A DNA stretch of 64,000 nucleotides, taken from Diphasiastrum complanatum (Eukaryota > Streptophyta > Lycopodiopsida > Lycopodiales > Lycopodiaceae). The notes below the pieces were generated by a model that did no database searches, was not told the origin of the DNA, and saw only the letters and a program-made list of their open reading frames with translations. The stretch spans positions 44,478,942 through 44,542,941 of the forward strand of contig CM055097.1 in NCBI GenBank assembly GCA_029204225.1, given 5' to 3'. This document shows positions 24,669 through 34,588 of this stretch, piece after piece. Numbering within the stretch: position 1 is the first letter of the stretch; each line of letters begins with the position of its first letter. The translations under genes were made by a program, and so were the position numbers.

Positions 24669-24881
24669 AATTAGAATTAGAATTATTATTATTAACGTCT
24701 TTTGGTGCCCAGGGGCACATAAGACAAAAGAGAGTACAAAATGTGAGAAGCATTGTCCGCATAAGGACTTATTTACCAATGAAAAGACAGTAAAACTAAA
24801 ACTAAAATATCGATCTCTCTGTCTCTAAGAGAAAAAGTATCCAAGCTTGACCACCAGCTGGTGAGGGTACAAAGCAAGAGC
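24669..24881 (-). other. 3' untranslated region and tail of LINE E
   Basis: It contains a six-base-pair hairpin GTGCCC-AG-GGGCAC at 24705-24718, followed on the plus strand by ATAAGACAAA, and simple AATTAG repeats at the extreme end. The same arrangement recurs at the 3' end of each LINE copy in the window. Confidence 0.75.
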
Positions 24882-25112
24882 TTAACCACCTGCTCCGCGG
24901 AGGAAACTAGCTACGAGCAAGCCGAAAGTAATGAGTGATGGTAGTAGTGGGTCGTGATGTAGGCTGGTGGGAGGCGTATGAAGATCTAGTAGCACTGGAT
25001 CGAGCCGAAACTCTCTGTGTCTTCGATTTTCGGACGGGGACGTCAAAATCCGCAACCGAAATATCCACTCTGTCTCGCTTCTGGAAGAACTGAGTAATGT
25101 GAGCCTGACTGG

Positions 25113-25695
25113 ACCAAGTCCTAAAAATATAACCAAATAGGGCCCAAGGCCAGTATATGAATAAAAAGGGCCCTTAGGCCTGCTTATGCATAATAACAAT
25201 ATACAATACACTTTGTTGTCGTCGTCGTCATTTTGGATTTCCATTATGTGGATGATCAAAGTAGAATCTCTGACCCAAAGGAGAGAAAATGAGGCCTTGC
25301 TACTTATCTTTGTATAAATCATGATTCTTTGTTTCTCCCATTCATGGAGATCAGTTGCACTCAAGACATCAAGGAGATCTTTACCAACATGCCACACTTT
25401 GGGACAAGGGACATGACACACGTCATACTGTAACAGCCTTGATGTACATAATTATTTAAACTCTTATGTAGAAATACTAGCACAATGATAATCCATAGTG
25501 TTTTCTTTTTACGACGATACTTCATGCAACTAGCTTCACTTTGCACAATATGCTTACTCTATATCATATAGCAATGCCAATCCAACGAGCACAAGGCTTC
25601 AAATTTCCATGCACCCAAATAGATGAGATTCAAGCTGTATGTGGGGATGGTTTCAACTATTATCGAACTCGACTTCCAAAAGGACTTGCACCCAA
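25113..25695. other. foreign insert replacing the end of LINE E ORF2
   Basis: Compared with other copies, ORF2 is cut at 25113 and resumes at 25696 with about 200 bp of LINE missing. The segment near 25115-25200 resembles, in reverse orientation, the LTR of Ty3 copy F (GGGCCC/TTGGCC-rich, TTATGCATA..GCAGGC). The rest (25200-25695) is unassigned. Confidence 0.55.
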
Positions 25696-25698
25696 CAA

Positions 25699-28600
25699 CT
25701 AGGATAACTGGAGCCCTCGGTATAAACAATGGTATCGTCCTCTAATCTCATAGTATACTGGGCAGCGAAAGATGAAATGAAACTCATCTTCCACCTCCTG
25801 AAGAGAACAAAGCTGACATATCCGCTGCAATCTGGGAGTGTCTGTGTATCTACCTGTCTCGATAGCAAGCTGATGAGAAGAGACTCGAAGCTGTCCTATA
25901 CGATATCTCAGACCAAAAGATAGCGTCTGTGTAAGATAAACTGGAAGAATAGGCAAGCCCGAAACGTCCAGCCGTAAAAGATGTGTGCCATAATAATGTA
26001 GCTTGACCCTATCTGGATCAGGATGTGACCATATAGTGCGTATGTAGCTCCGATAGATCTGCTGTCTGATATAAGCATGGGTTCCATTCGGAAGATCAAG
26101 TGCGGATAAACCCCAAGTCTGAAGAAGGGCTGAGACACTGCGATACCAAGAGTGCTTGGCTCCCTGATCTGCAATGGTACAAGATGAAGTGAGAGCAGCA
26201 ACAATGTATCTGGAGGTATCTAGATCTGATACCCTGTGAAGAAAGGTGATGATCTGAAACATAGCACCAACAACTAATGGAGGAGAAGCAAACTCGGCTA
26301 GTATGATATCATGTGGTACTGAGGGCTTAGCCCGGATTATCCTACTGAGCATGAGAATCTGGATACGAGTAAGATCTCTCCATGTATCGCGTGATAAATC
26401 AGGGCACCAAGTCTCAGCCGAATATAGCACAACTGGGGAGATAGTAGCAGAAAATAGTAGGCATCTGGTAGCAGGATCCTGCACATAATAAGTAGAGCAA
26501 AATCTCTCCATATGCACAAGAGCGGTATGCCCCTTGCGGAGCCTGGCGGTGGCTGCTGGTCGAAAAGTGAGTAGCGGACCAGAGAAAAGAACTCCCAAAT
26601 AGGTGTAGGAGGTCACGATCTCAATCGGTAGCCCGTCATAATAGAAAATCACATCTCTCATATGCTGTCTGTTGGTGTTAAACACCATAATCTTAGTCTT
26701 CTTAAGGTTAACCGTCAATCCCCAACGCTGGCAAAAGTGATGTAAAGCAGAAAGGTGACTCTGTAAACCAACTGCAGAGGATGAGAGGAGAACCACATCA
26801 TCAGCGTACAAGAGAATGGGGATAATAATGTCTGCTAGGGGACAGCCCTCTCCACCTTCCTCGCGAATAATCCGCTCGAGGTCATCTATATATAGTGCAA
26901 AAAGAGTGGGTGATAAGGGGCAACCCTGCTTCACCCCAATGGTAGAATGTATCTGTGAGGACCAGCCACTACCATCTCTGAAACGTGCCAAGACTCGCTC
27001 ATATAAAGTAATGATCGCAGCAATAGTATCCTCTGAAAAGCCAAGTGAAGACAGTCTCTGGAAAAGAAGATGTCGTGGAACAGAGTCAAAAGCTTTGCGA
27101 AAATCCACAAAGCAACAGTAAATTCTCTGTTTCCGATGTCGAGCCTCCTCAATAATGCATCTCAAAATGAAGATCTGGTCTGAAGTAGTATATCCCGGTC
27201 TGAAACCAGCTTGACCCATAGCGTGTAAACCCTCAGTTTCAGCAAAAGATCCAGTGACTGTCTGTAGTATAGAGCCATATATCTTAGCTAGAGTGTGGCC
27301 AATCATAATGGTGCGGTAGTTTCCTACATTCATGGGATCACCTGCCTTGAGGATGGGGTGAAGGATATTAGTACACCAAGCCGTAGGAAAACCAGAAGTA
27401 ACAGCTGTGTTAAAAACATGAGCAATGTAAGGGGAGATGAGATGTGCTACGGGCTTTAGGAAGTCTACACTTAAGGAGTCATAGTCAGTGGCTTTATTTA
27501 GTTTGGCATGTTTAATGGCGTTTTCAACCATGTCAGGGGTGAAAAGTGAGCAGTGGTCAGGTCTCGGTGAGAGTGAGGTAGGAGGAGAGTCCGTGGTATA
27601 TAACTCCGTGGCATACTCGATCCAGGATTCGATGGCTATGGGGGCCAATGTTGAAGAGTGTCTGGTGAAATGTTTCCAGAAAAAAGAGGAGGAGGGTGAA
27701 TCTAAAGAGTTGATCATTTTTTGGCAGAGTGATTGTAGGTACTTGATCTTCTTTGTTCTGGTGGTTCTATGATATTCTTTCTGGCATTGTTTGAGTGTGG
27801 CAGGGGAGTGTGACCTGGCATATGTCACATGATTGTGAAGAGAGCGGCATTCTGCATCATACCATCTGTTGTGAACACTTCTGTGAGATGATGTCGTTTT
27901 GGTGGGGAAGGATGAGGAAGCAGCAGCTAAGAGGGATGTAGAGAGAAAAGTGGCTTGCTGGTCAATTGGTGCCATGAACGGGAAGTTAGCGAGTAGTTGG
28001 GATAAGATTGTGGTGTAATTAGTGAATCCAGATTGGGTGAAAGGAATACGTTTATGAGTGGGAAGAGAGCAAGAAATTTGCAAAGAAGAGGTTATGTGAC
28101 CAAGTGAGATGTGTAAGAGTGAGTGATCGGAAATGGTAGGGGGTGTGATGCAGAAATCAGAAATGTGAGAGATCAAAGCAGGTGATCCAATGAAGTAGTC
28201 GACCACACTATGTCCTCCACCATGAGGATAGCATGTATATGCTGATGAGGAAGGCCACTGTGTGAGGCCATTCAAAATGGCAAGAGCGTGTGTCTCTGCT
28301 AGAGTGATCAACTGCTCCCCGAAAGATGTAGCTGGAGTGTCTGCATCCTGTGATACCCGGTCTAGCCCCATATCCAAAGGGTAAAGCCTGAGAAGATCCG
28401 TAGCTGCATGAAATTCGGTTTGTCTAGAGCTTGTGCGGGCGTTGAAATCACCTGCTAGTAAAATGGAACCCTGCTGAGAAAAGATAGCAATATCATCTGA
28501 GAGAGCCTGAAAAGGGTCCCCGCCAAACTCAGCAAACACTGAGGTCTGTGGAGCAAAATAGCATACAGCTATATAGATGTCCTGAGGTAATCCCAATAGT

Positions 28601-28941
28601 GAGCCAATAATGTGTAACCAAATATAGCGAGCGTATGGATCTTGTTTAACCATCTGAACTGTGGTGTCTCTGTATAAACAAGCTACTCCTCCAGATCCTC
28701 GACAAGTTTTTCCCCTAACAAATGGACGAAAAGCAGAATGCCAAGAGTACTCCTGTATATTTGGAAGAGGATGATATAAGGACTCATGAGTTTCAGCCAA
28801 CAACAAAATGTCGCATTTTCTAATAAAATCAGCAAAGTCTCCGGCTGATGACGAAGATAAAAAACCATTACAATTCCAGAAGCCAAGTCTCAAATTGGTA
28901 GGGGATCTCGGGTAGCTTCTATATCCGGGGGCCCCTAGTTC
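25699..28941 (-). CDS. LINE ORF2: endonuclease-reverse transcriptase
   Basis: One frame open over about 1080 codons. From the N-terminus: APE-type endonuclease (RLGFWNCNG, LLLAETHES, LLAGDFNAR, VVDYFIGSP, SDHSLLHI); reverse transcriptase (CFVDFRKAFDSVPRHLLF, GVKQGCPLSPTLFALYIDDL, PILLYADDVVLLSS near 26790-26830); a linker domain; and a C-terminal CQLC...HFIFRC zinc element near 25775-25815. The endonuclease would nick the target and the RT copy the RNA there. No ATG opens the frame at the endonuclease: it follows directly after the ORF1 TAG at 28942-28944, in the same frame. The last part of the protein is missing because of the insert at 25113-25695, so the copy is probably inactive. Confidence 0.9.
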   Translation of the reverse strand, partial: ELGAPGYRSYPRSPTNLRLGFWNCNGFLSSSSAGDFADFIRKCDILLLAETHESLYHPLPNIQEYSWHSAFRPFVRGKTCRGSGGVACLYRDTTVQMVKQDPYARYIWLHIIGSLLGLPQDIYIAVCYFAPQTSVFAEFGGDPFQALSDDIAIFSQQGSILLAGDFNARTSSRQTEFHAATDLLRLYPLDMGLDRVSQDADTPATSFGEQLITLAETHALAILNGLTQWPSSSAYTCYPHGGGHSVVDYFIGSPALISHISDFCITPPTISDHSLLHISLGHITSSLQISCSLPTHKRIPFTQSGFTNYTTILSQLLANFPFMAPIDQQATFLSTSLLAAASSSFPTKTTSSHRSVHNRWYDAECRSLHNHVTYARSHSPATLKQCQKEYHRTTRTKKIKYLQSLCQKMINSLDSPSSSFFWKHFTRHSSTLAPIAIESWIEYATELYTTDSPPTSLSPRPDHCSLFTPDMVENAIKHAKLNKATDYDSLSVDFLKPVAHLISPYIAHVFNTAVTSGFPTAWCTNILHPILKAGDPMNVGNYRTIMIGHTLAKIYGSILQTVTGSFAETEGLHAMGQAGFRPGYTTSDQIFILRCIIEEARHRKQRIYCCFVDFRKAFDSVPRHLLFQRLSSLGFSEDTIAAIITLYERVLARFRDGSGWSSQIHSTIGVKQGCPLSPTLFALYIDDLERIIREEGGEGCPLADIIIPILLYADDVVLLSSSAVGLQSHLSALHHFCQRWGLTVNLKKTKIMVFNTNRQHMRDVIFYYDGLPIEIVTSYTYLGVLFSGPLLTFRPAATARLRKGHTALVHMERFCSTYYVQDPATRCLLFSATISPVVLYSAETWCPDLSRDTWRDLTRIQILMLSRIIRAKPSVPHDIILAEFASPPLVVGAMFQIITFLHRVSDLDTSRYIVAALTSSCTIADQGAKHSWYRSVSALLQTWGLSALDLPNGTHAYIRQQIYRSYIRTIWSHPDPDRVKLHYYGTHLLRLDVSGLPILPVYLTQTLSFGLRYRIGQLRVSSHQLAIETGRYTDTPRLQRICQLCSLQEVEDEFHFIFRCPVYYEIRGRYHCLYRGLQLS

Positions 28942-29850
28942 CTATTGTGGAAGGTCGAAAAATCTCGGTTTCCCGTCAATAAAAACAACCCTTTGCCCTT
29001 TCTCTTTCGCTTCAAGGATAATCTTTTTTCTTGCCAACCATTGAGTATTTGTTAAGTCATCATCCATATAAATGAAAGTACCTTTAAGCTTTGCCCTAAG
29101 CCGAAGGGCAGCATTGCGTTGTGAAAGCGAGCGGAACTTGATAAACAAAACATTGTCATCAAATTTACTGCGCCAAGCAGTATCAAAACCGTCAGCCACA
29201 TGAGATAACTTGGAAATGAGCAAATCCGTAGCTTCTTCCAACGGTTTTCCACCATTGGCAATGCCTCTTACTCTAATGTTAAAGGCTTTTTTGGCCCTTC
29301 TGGCTTGTTCACCCAAAACTGTCTCCAAATCGTTTTCCTTCGGAAAAGATGAAATCTGAGAGTGATTACCTTGCTTAAGGATCGATGTCGTTTCTTCAAC
29401 CTGTTTTGCGAGTGATGAGAGTTTGCTGCCCATATCATCCGGTTTGAAGAGTGCTGCCCACGTTTTCGTCTCCTCGACTTGTTTCTCCAAGCTATTGATC
29501 TTGTTGGAAGTCTCCTCCAAGGCACTTTTTTCTGCAATTCGTTGCTTAAGATATATATTTTCTTGCTCAAGCTGCTCCACACGTTCCGTGACACCAAAAA
29601 GATCCTTAGCTAACTTGCTATTTTCAGCTTCAAAGAGGTGTAGTTGTTTCTTAAGTCCAAGAATTTCTTGCCGGATAAAACTAAGATCATAAGCAAAAAG
29701 ACTTTCGGTAGGTTTGGAAGGAGTGTAGTCAATGGCAGCCATGTTGATAGTTTCTGTCACCGAAGACGGCTCCTCCATCACTACCGGTGATGGGGGGGTG
29801 TCCAACAGGGAGGGGGGTGTAAGAACACCCTCCTTTTTCTTAGGTGCCAT
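28942..29850 (-). CDS. LINE ORF1: coiled-coil RNA-binding protein
   Basis: An intact 302-codon frame from ATG (29848-29850) to TAG (28942-28944). It has a Pro/Ser-rich start (PSLLDTPPSP). A long coiled coil with Leu/Glu/Lys heptads spans about residues 50-170. An RRM-like fold follows (KKAFNIRVRGIANG), with VLFIKFRS, YMDDDLTNTQWLARKKI and GQRVVFIDGKPRFF. This is the layout of L1 ORF1p, a trimeric nucleic-acid chaperone that coats LINE RNA. Related copies lie at 39963-40897 and 47590-48360. Confidence 0.88.
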   Translation of the reverse strand: MAPKKKEGVLTPPSLLDTPPSPVVMEEPSSVTETINMAAIDYTPSKPTESLFAYDLSFIRQEILGLKKQLHLFEAENSKLAKDLFGVTERVEQLEQENIYLKQRIAEKSALEETSNKINSLEKQVEETKTWAALFKPDDMGSKLSSLAKQVEETTSILKQGNHSQISSFPKENDLETVLGEQARRAKKAFNIRVRGIANGGKPLEEATDLLISKLSHVADGFDTAWRSKFDDNVLFIKFRSLSQRNAALRLRAKLKGTFIYMDDDLTNTQWLARKKIILEAKEKGQRVVFIDGKPRFFDLPQ

Positions 29851-30006
29851 AGGAGGCGGTAAGCAGATGGAGGACCAGCGCAGGGCAGCGTAGGGCAGGT
29901 GCGAAGGTCAGCACTGCAGCGCCAGCAGGGCGGACAGCAGCGCCAGCAGGGCGGGTGGGCGCGCAAGAGAGAGAGAGGGCAGCAGCGCTAGCAGGGCGGG
30001 CAGCGC

Positions 30007-30010
<4 letters not shown>
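29851..30010 (-). repeat. GC-rich tandem-repeat 5' region of LINE E
   Basis: Three or more imperfect copies of a unit like cagcgccagcagggcgg lie between the ORF1 start and the (GA)n tract. The position resembles the 5' monomer repeats that act as promoters in some L1 elements. Promoter function here is inference. Confidence 0.55.

Positions 30011-30062
<52 letters not shown>
30011..30062. repeat. (GA)n microsatellite
   Basis: An uninterrupted GA dinucleotide tract between the 5' end of LINE E and the 3' tail of LINE F. Confidence 0.97.
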
Positions 30063-30065
<3 letters not shown>

Positions 30066-30208
30066 GAATAGAATAGAATATATTAATGTCTATAGAGTGC
30101 CCTTGGGCACATAAAACAAAGAAAAAGTACATCAGAAAGGAGCATTGTCCATGCCGGACTTATTTAAGCTAAAACAAAAACAAAAATAACTGAAAATAAA
30201 ACCAAAGC

Positions 30209-33118
30209 TTAACCTCCAGCGATGGTGAGGGTACAAAAGCAGTAGCTTAACCACCAGCTACGCGGAGGAATAAAACTCACTAACTGAGAGGAAAAAACTG
30301 TGTGATCTGGTGGGAGGCATACGCTGGAGCTCCGGTAGATGAGCTGGAATGTCAATCTCACCGTCCGAAGTATCTTCTCTAACTCTTTTCTGAAAGAAAG
30401 TGTAATATGTGGCTGGCTGTGGTCAACATCCGAATCATCCGACAAAAGAGAAGATCTCAACGAGAACATCTCTTGTAATAGCAAACCAACACATCTCGCA
30501 TCTGGATAGGTAAAGAAGGAACGTGATAGAGACAATGGTATCTGCCTCTAATCTCATAGTAAGCTGGACATTTGAAAATAAAGTGAAACTCATCCTCAAC
30601 CTCCTGTAGTGTACAACACTGACAGAACCGTAAGGGTCGTGGTGTGTTTGTGTATCTGCTTGTCTCAATAGTGAGCTGATGGAAAAAGACCCGAAGCTGA
30701 CCAATGCGGTAGCGTAGGCCAAAAGACAGTGCCTGAGAGAGATAACTTGGTCTGACGGGAAGCCCTAAAGCATCAAGGTGAAGAAAGTGTGTGATAGAAC
30801 TGAAGCTTAACCCGTGATGGATCCAGGTGAGACCAGACAGTGTGAATGTATGCTCTGTAGATCTGTCGGTTTATGAACGCATGAGTCCCATTTGGGAGGT
30901 CAGACATAGATAATCCCCAGCTATGTAGAAAGTACGAAGCATACTGAAACCATGAGGACTTAGCTCGCTGCCCGGCCAAAGTGCGAGAAGATGTAAAAGC
31001 CGCTACCACGTATCTGGAAGAATCAAGCTCTGAGACTCTGTGAATGAATGTGATGATCTTGAAAATAGCCTCTACAATCAGTGGAGGAGAAGCAAACTCC
31101 GCCAAAATAATCTCATGAAGAGCTGACTACTTGGCCCAAATCATCCGGCTAAGCATGTGAATCTGCAAACGCGAGATGTCACTCTAGATAAGCCTGGACA
31201 CCATGTCTCTGCTGAGAAATAGTCGAAGAGAAGAGGCGACAACGTGTGTCCTGGTCATGCACGTAATAAGTAGAGGAAAACCTCTCCATCTGAACAAGAG
31301 CAGAGTGCCCCTTGTGGAGCCTAGCCAATGCAGCTGGTCTAAAAGAAAGCAATGGACCAGAGAAGAGAACACCCAGGTATGTGTAAGACGCCACTATCTC
31401 TAGAAGTTGTCCATCATAATAGAACATAGTGTCTCTCATATGCTGTCTATTGGTGTTAAACACCATAACCTTAGTCTTACCAATGTTCACCATCAGCCCC
31501 CATATCTGACAGAATGTATACAAGGCCTCCAGATGTCGTTGAAGTCCTACAGCCGAACTAGATAGTAGAACCACATCATCTGCATAAAGAAGGATAGGGA
31601 TAACAATATCTGCTAGAGGACAACCATCTCCACCTTCTTTCCGAATGATCCGCTCAAGGTCATCAATGTATAGAGCAAAGAGGGTGGGTGACAAAGGACA
31701 TCCCTACTTTACTCCGACCGTACTATGAATATATGAAGACCATCCATCTCCATCACGGAAACGGCCCAAAGCTCTCTGAAATAATGTGATGATAGCAGCA
31801 ATGACCTCCTGTGAGAAACCAAGGGACGCTGGAGCAACAAGTGTCTTGGAACCGAATGAAATGCTTTGCAGAAGTCCACAAAGCAGCAAAAGACTCTCTG
31901 TTTCTTGGACTTCGCTGCCTCAATGACACATCTTAGTATGAATATCTGGTCTACTGTGGAATAGCCTGCACCCGCCTGTTCTATAGCATATAACTCCTCT
32001 GTCTCCGCTGAGAGCTGATGATAGACTGCATAACCGAACCATAGAGCTTAGGCATAGTGTGGCTGATCATAATAGTACGATAGTTGTCTACATTCAGAGG
32101 ATCACCAGCCTTAAGGATTGAATGCAAAAGGTTAGTACACCAAGGTGTGGGAAGGCCAAAAATAACAGATTGGTTAAAAACGTAGGAGATGTATGGAGCA
32201 ACAATATGGGCGATAGGTTTTAGAAAGTCAACATCAATGGCTTTATGGTTTTGACTATTTTTTATGGCGTTTTCAATCATGGATGGAGTGAAAAGAGTGA
32301 ATTATGATGGTTGTGGTGAGAGAGAAATGGAAGGAGAGTCAATCGTATAGAAAACATCTTCCAAAAGAAGGTGGAAGAAGAGGAGTTCAAGGAATCGATG
32401 AGTTTATGTGCCAGAGATTGAAAGTAAGCGGTCTTTTTTCGCAAAGTCATTCTATGGTATTCCTTTTGTTTAGATGCTAAGGTACCAGGAGAATGGTATT
32501 GAGCGTGAACAACTTGCTTGTGTAGAGAGAGGCACTCATCATCATACCATCTATTGTAAGTGCGTTTATGAGATGAGAAAGTTTTTGGAAGATAAGCAGT
32601 ACTGGCTGAGTGAAGAAGCAACTGAGATAAAAAGCCTGCTTGTTGGTCTACTGAAGATGAGGAGGGAAATTGTCGAGCAGTGTGGCTAGAGAGGAAATGT
32701 AAGTAGGAAGACCAAGTAAAGAGAAAGAAGGACGATGACGACGTGTGGAATGAGGTGTCGTAACAGTACCAGGAGTAGCATGGCCAAGAGACAGGAGCAA
32801 TAGAGAATGATCAGAGCTGGTAGGTGCATAATATGAAAAGTATAAAGAAATGGAATCAAGGCTGGTGAGCCAATGAAATAGTCAACAACGCTGCGTCCAC
32901 CTACGTGTGGATGGCAAGTAAAAACTGATGATGACGGCCATCGATTCAGGCCATTCAGAATGGCTAAAGAATGAGCTTCTGCAAGTCCAATCAACTGTTC
33001 TCCAAAGTGTGTAGTTGGGGTATCTGCATCCTGAGAGGTCCTGTCCAAACCCACATCCAAAGCTTGAATCTGTAGGAAATTACTATCTGCATGAAACTCT
33101 GTTTGCCGGGTGCTGGTG
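30209..33118 (-). pseudogene. LINE F ORF2, RT and C-terminal part, broken
   Basis: Fragments in LINE order across frames: endonuclease end (VVDYFIGSPALIPFL, about 32850-32900), RT (SPTLFALYIDDLERIIRKEG and ILLYADDVVLLSSSAVGLQ, 31500-31694), a SYTYLGVLFSGP block, a MAEFASPPLIVEAIF block (31050-31105) and the Cys/His end near 30580-30640. Stops and small deletions separate them. It matches ORF2 of LINE E and LINE G closely. Confidence 0.88.
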
Positions 33119-33569
33119 AGTTATGGACTCGGCTCATTACATTCGCCATGCCCATTTACATTTACATTACTTTATGCATAGGCAAGCTTTGGGCCCTTTT
33201 TTATTCATTATTTGACATTTAGACTATATGGTTGGCCTTGGGCCCTATTATTGACATTTAGACCATATTATTGGCCTTGGGCCCTATGATTCACTATATT
33301 GGTTATTTGGTCATATTACTGAGAGTGGGGGCCTTCTTGGAGGGCGCACTATTTTCCCTCTCAGTTTGGCCCTAGCCACTGGAAGCTTCCTTTTAGGGCT
33401 TCCTCTTGGCTATAAGTAGGGATTCTGTGTCATTTGTTACTTGGCTTATGATATGATCTCCTTCTTTAGTCTCTTTAAGCTTTCTCTCTCCTGCTTCCTA
33501 GGGTTAAGTCTTGCTTATGTGATGCTTTCATAGACTAAATCTAGATCAGCCGTGGCTACGTTCATAACT
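33119..33569 (+). repeat. 5' LTR of Ty3 copy F
   Basis: It begins AGTTATGG and ends CATAACT, a perfect 7-bp terminal inverted repeat, but with AG...CT ends instead of the usual TG...CA. A TATA-like TATAAG lies at 33412-33417. Confidence 0.92.
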
Positions 33570-33583
33570 TGGTATCAGAGCAC
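33570..33583 (+). other. primer-binding site of Ty3 copy F
   Basis: TGGTATCAGAGCAC lies directly against the LTR end with no spacer and is complementary to the 3' end of initiator methionine tRNA. Confidence 0.88.
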
Positions 33584-34588
33584 TTTCCTGAGCATCTCCA
33601 TTGAGCAGATTTTTCTCTCACAGGAGGGCGCCCATCTTCAGCTTGGATCTTCACCATTTTTCAGCCGGATCTTCAGCATTTCTCCACACTTGTCTTGCAG
33701 ATTTTCACGACGGATCGGAGGAGGATAGGCGCCCACTTGCTGCCCATTCCTAGCGCCCTCTTGCTGGCTGCCTACTGCTGCATTTTCAGCCTTTTTCCTC
33801 CCCTATTTTGGGCGCCCTACTGCCTCCTATTTGCTGCCCTATTGGGCGCCCTCATGCTTGATGACCAGTGCCCTACTGCTCCTTCCTTTGCTGAAAATTT
33901 CCGCTTTTTGCTGCCCCTATTCGCCACCTTCCATCAGCCACTCCTCGCGCCCTACCAACCCATCTTTTTGATCCAATTTTTTTTTGCCGTTTACTACCTC
34001 TCTTGGACGCCCACACTCCACCATAGCTGGCGCCCTACATCCGCCTCAATTTCAGCTCACCCTCCTACACTGCTGTCTGTGTTCACAACCCTACCCCGGA
34101 CAATACAAACACGCCTAGATGCTTAGAAAGCCACTCCCACCCAACTTCATCGCGCATCGGGATTGCTCCCCGTCTTTATCGCAAACTTTTTTTTTACCCT
34201 TGAAGGGCGATATCTGATTTTTCAGCCTTGTTTCCTTGCTGCCCATACCTTCTTTTTGTTATCACTTCCTTTCCTTGGCTGCTCCCTTTCCAGCCCCATA
34301 GTCCATTATTGTTTCCCATACTTTTACCCACCGTTTACTCCACATTGTCGGGCCCTTAGCATCTTTTTTGGAGGCTGCCCGGTACCTCGACATATCGCCG
34401 CTATTTTTCAGCTCACTTCCGGTTGCGGTTACGAGGTATTTCTTACTTAGTTGTCCTTTCCGTTCATCTTACATCGCGAGTTCTATTGTGTCTTTTCATT
34501 GGCGTGCCTGTTGTGACGACTTATGTCCTCTCCTTCAGTTCGTCCAATTGTTTAGCACATTTCTTTTCTCGCTTACTTTTTCTTCCTC
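33584..34588 (+). other. leader of Ty3 copy F
   Basis: About 1 kb of pyrimidine-rich sequence with recurring GCGCCC and CCCTA motifs between primer site and gag. Short frames here show no recognisable domain. Confidence 0.6.

Larger units (their letters stand above)
24669..30010 (-). mobile_element. LINE copy E, near full length
   Basis: Read right to left: GC-rich tandem-repeat 5' region (about 29851-30010), ORF1, ORF2, a 3' untranslated region with a short hairpin and an ATTCTA-type simple tail (24669-24720 on the plus strand). A (GA)n tract flanks the 5' side (30011-30062) and a short GA run the 3' side (24662-24669). The 3' part of ORF2 is replaced by a foreign insert at 25113-25695. Confidence 0.85.

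Noticed and set aside
33695-34450. 143- and 95-codon frames in the Ty3 F leader
   Set aside because: No domain, biased pyrimidine composition, and position between primer site and gag; treated as leader.
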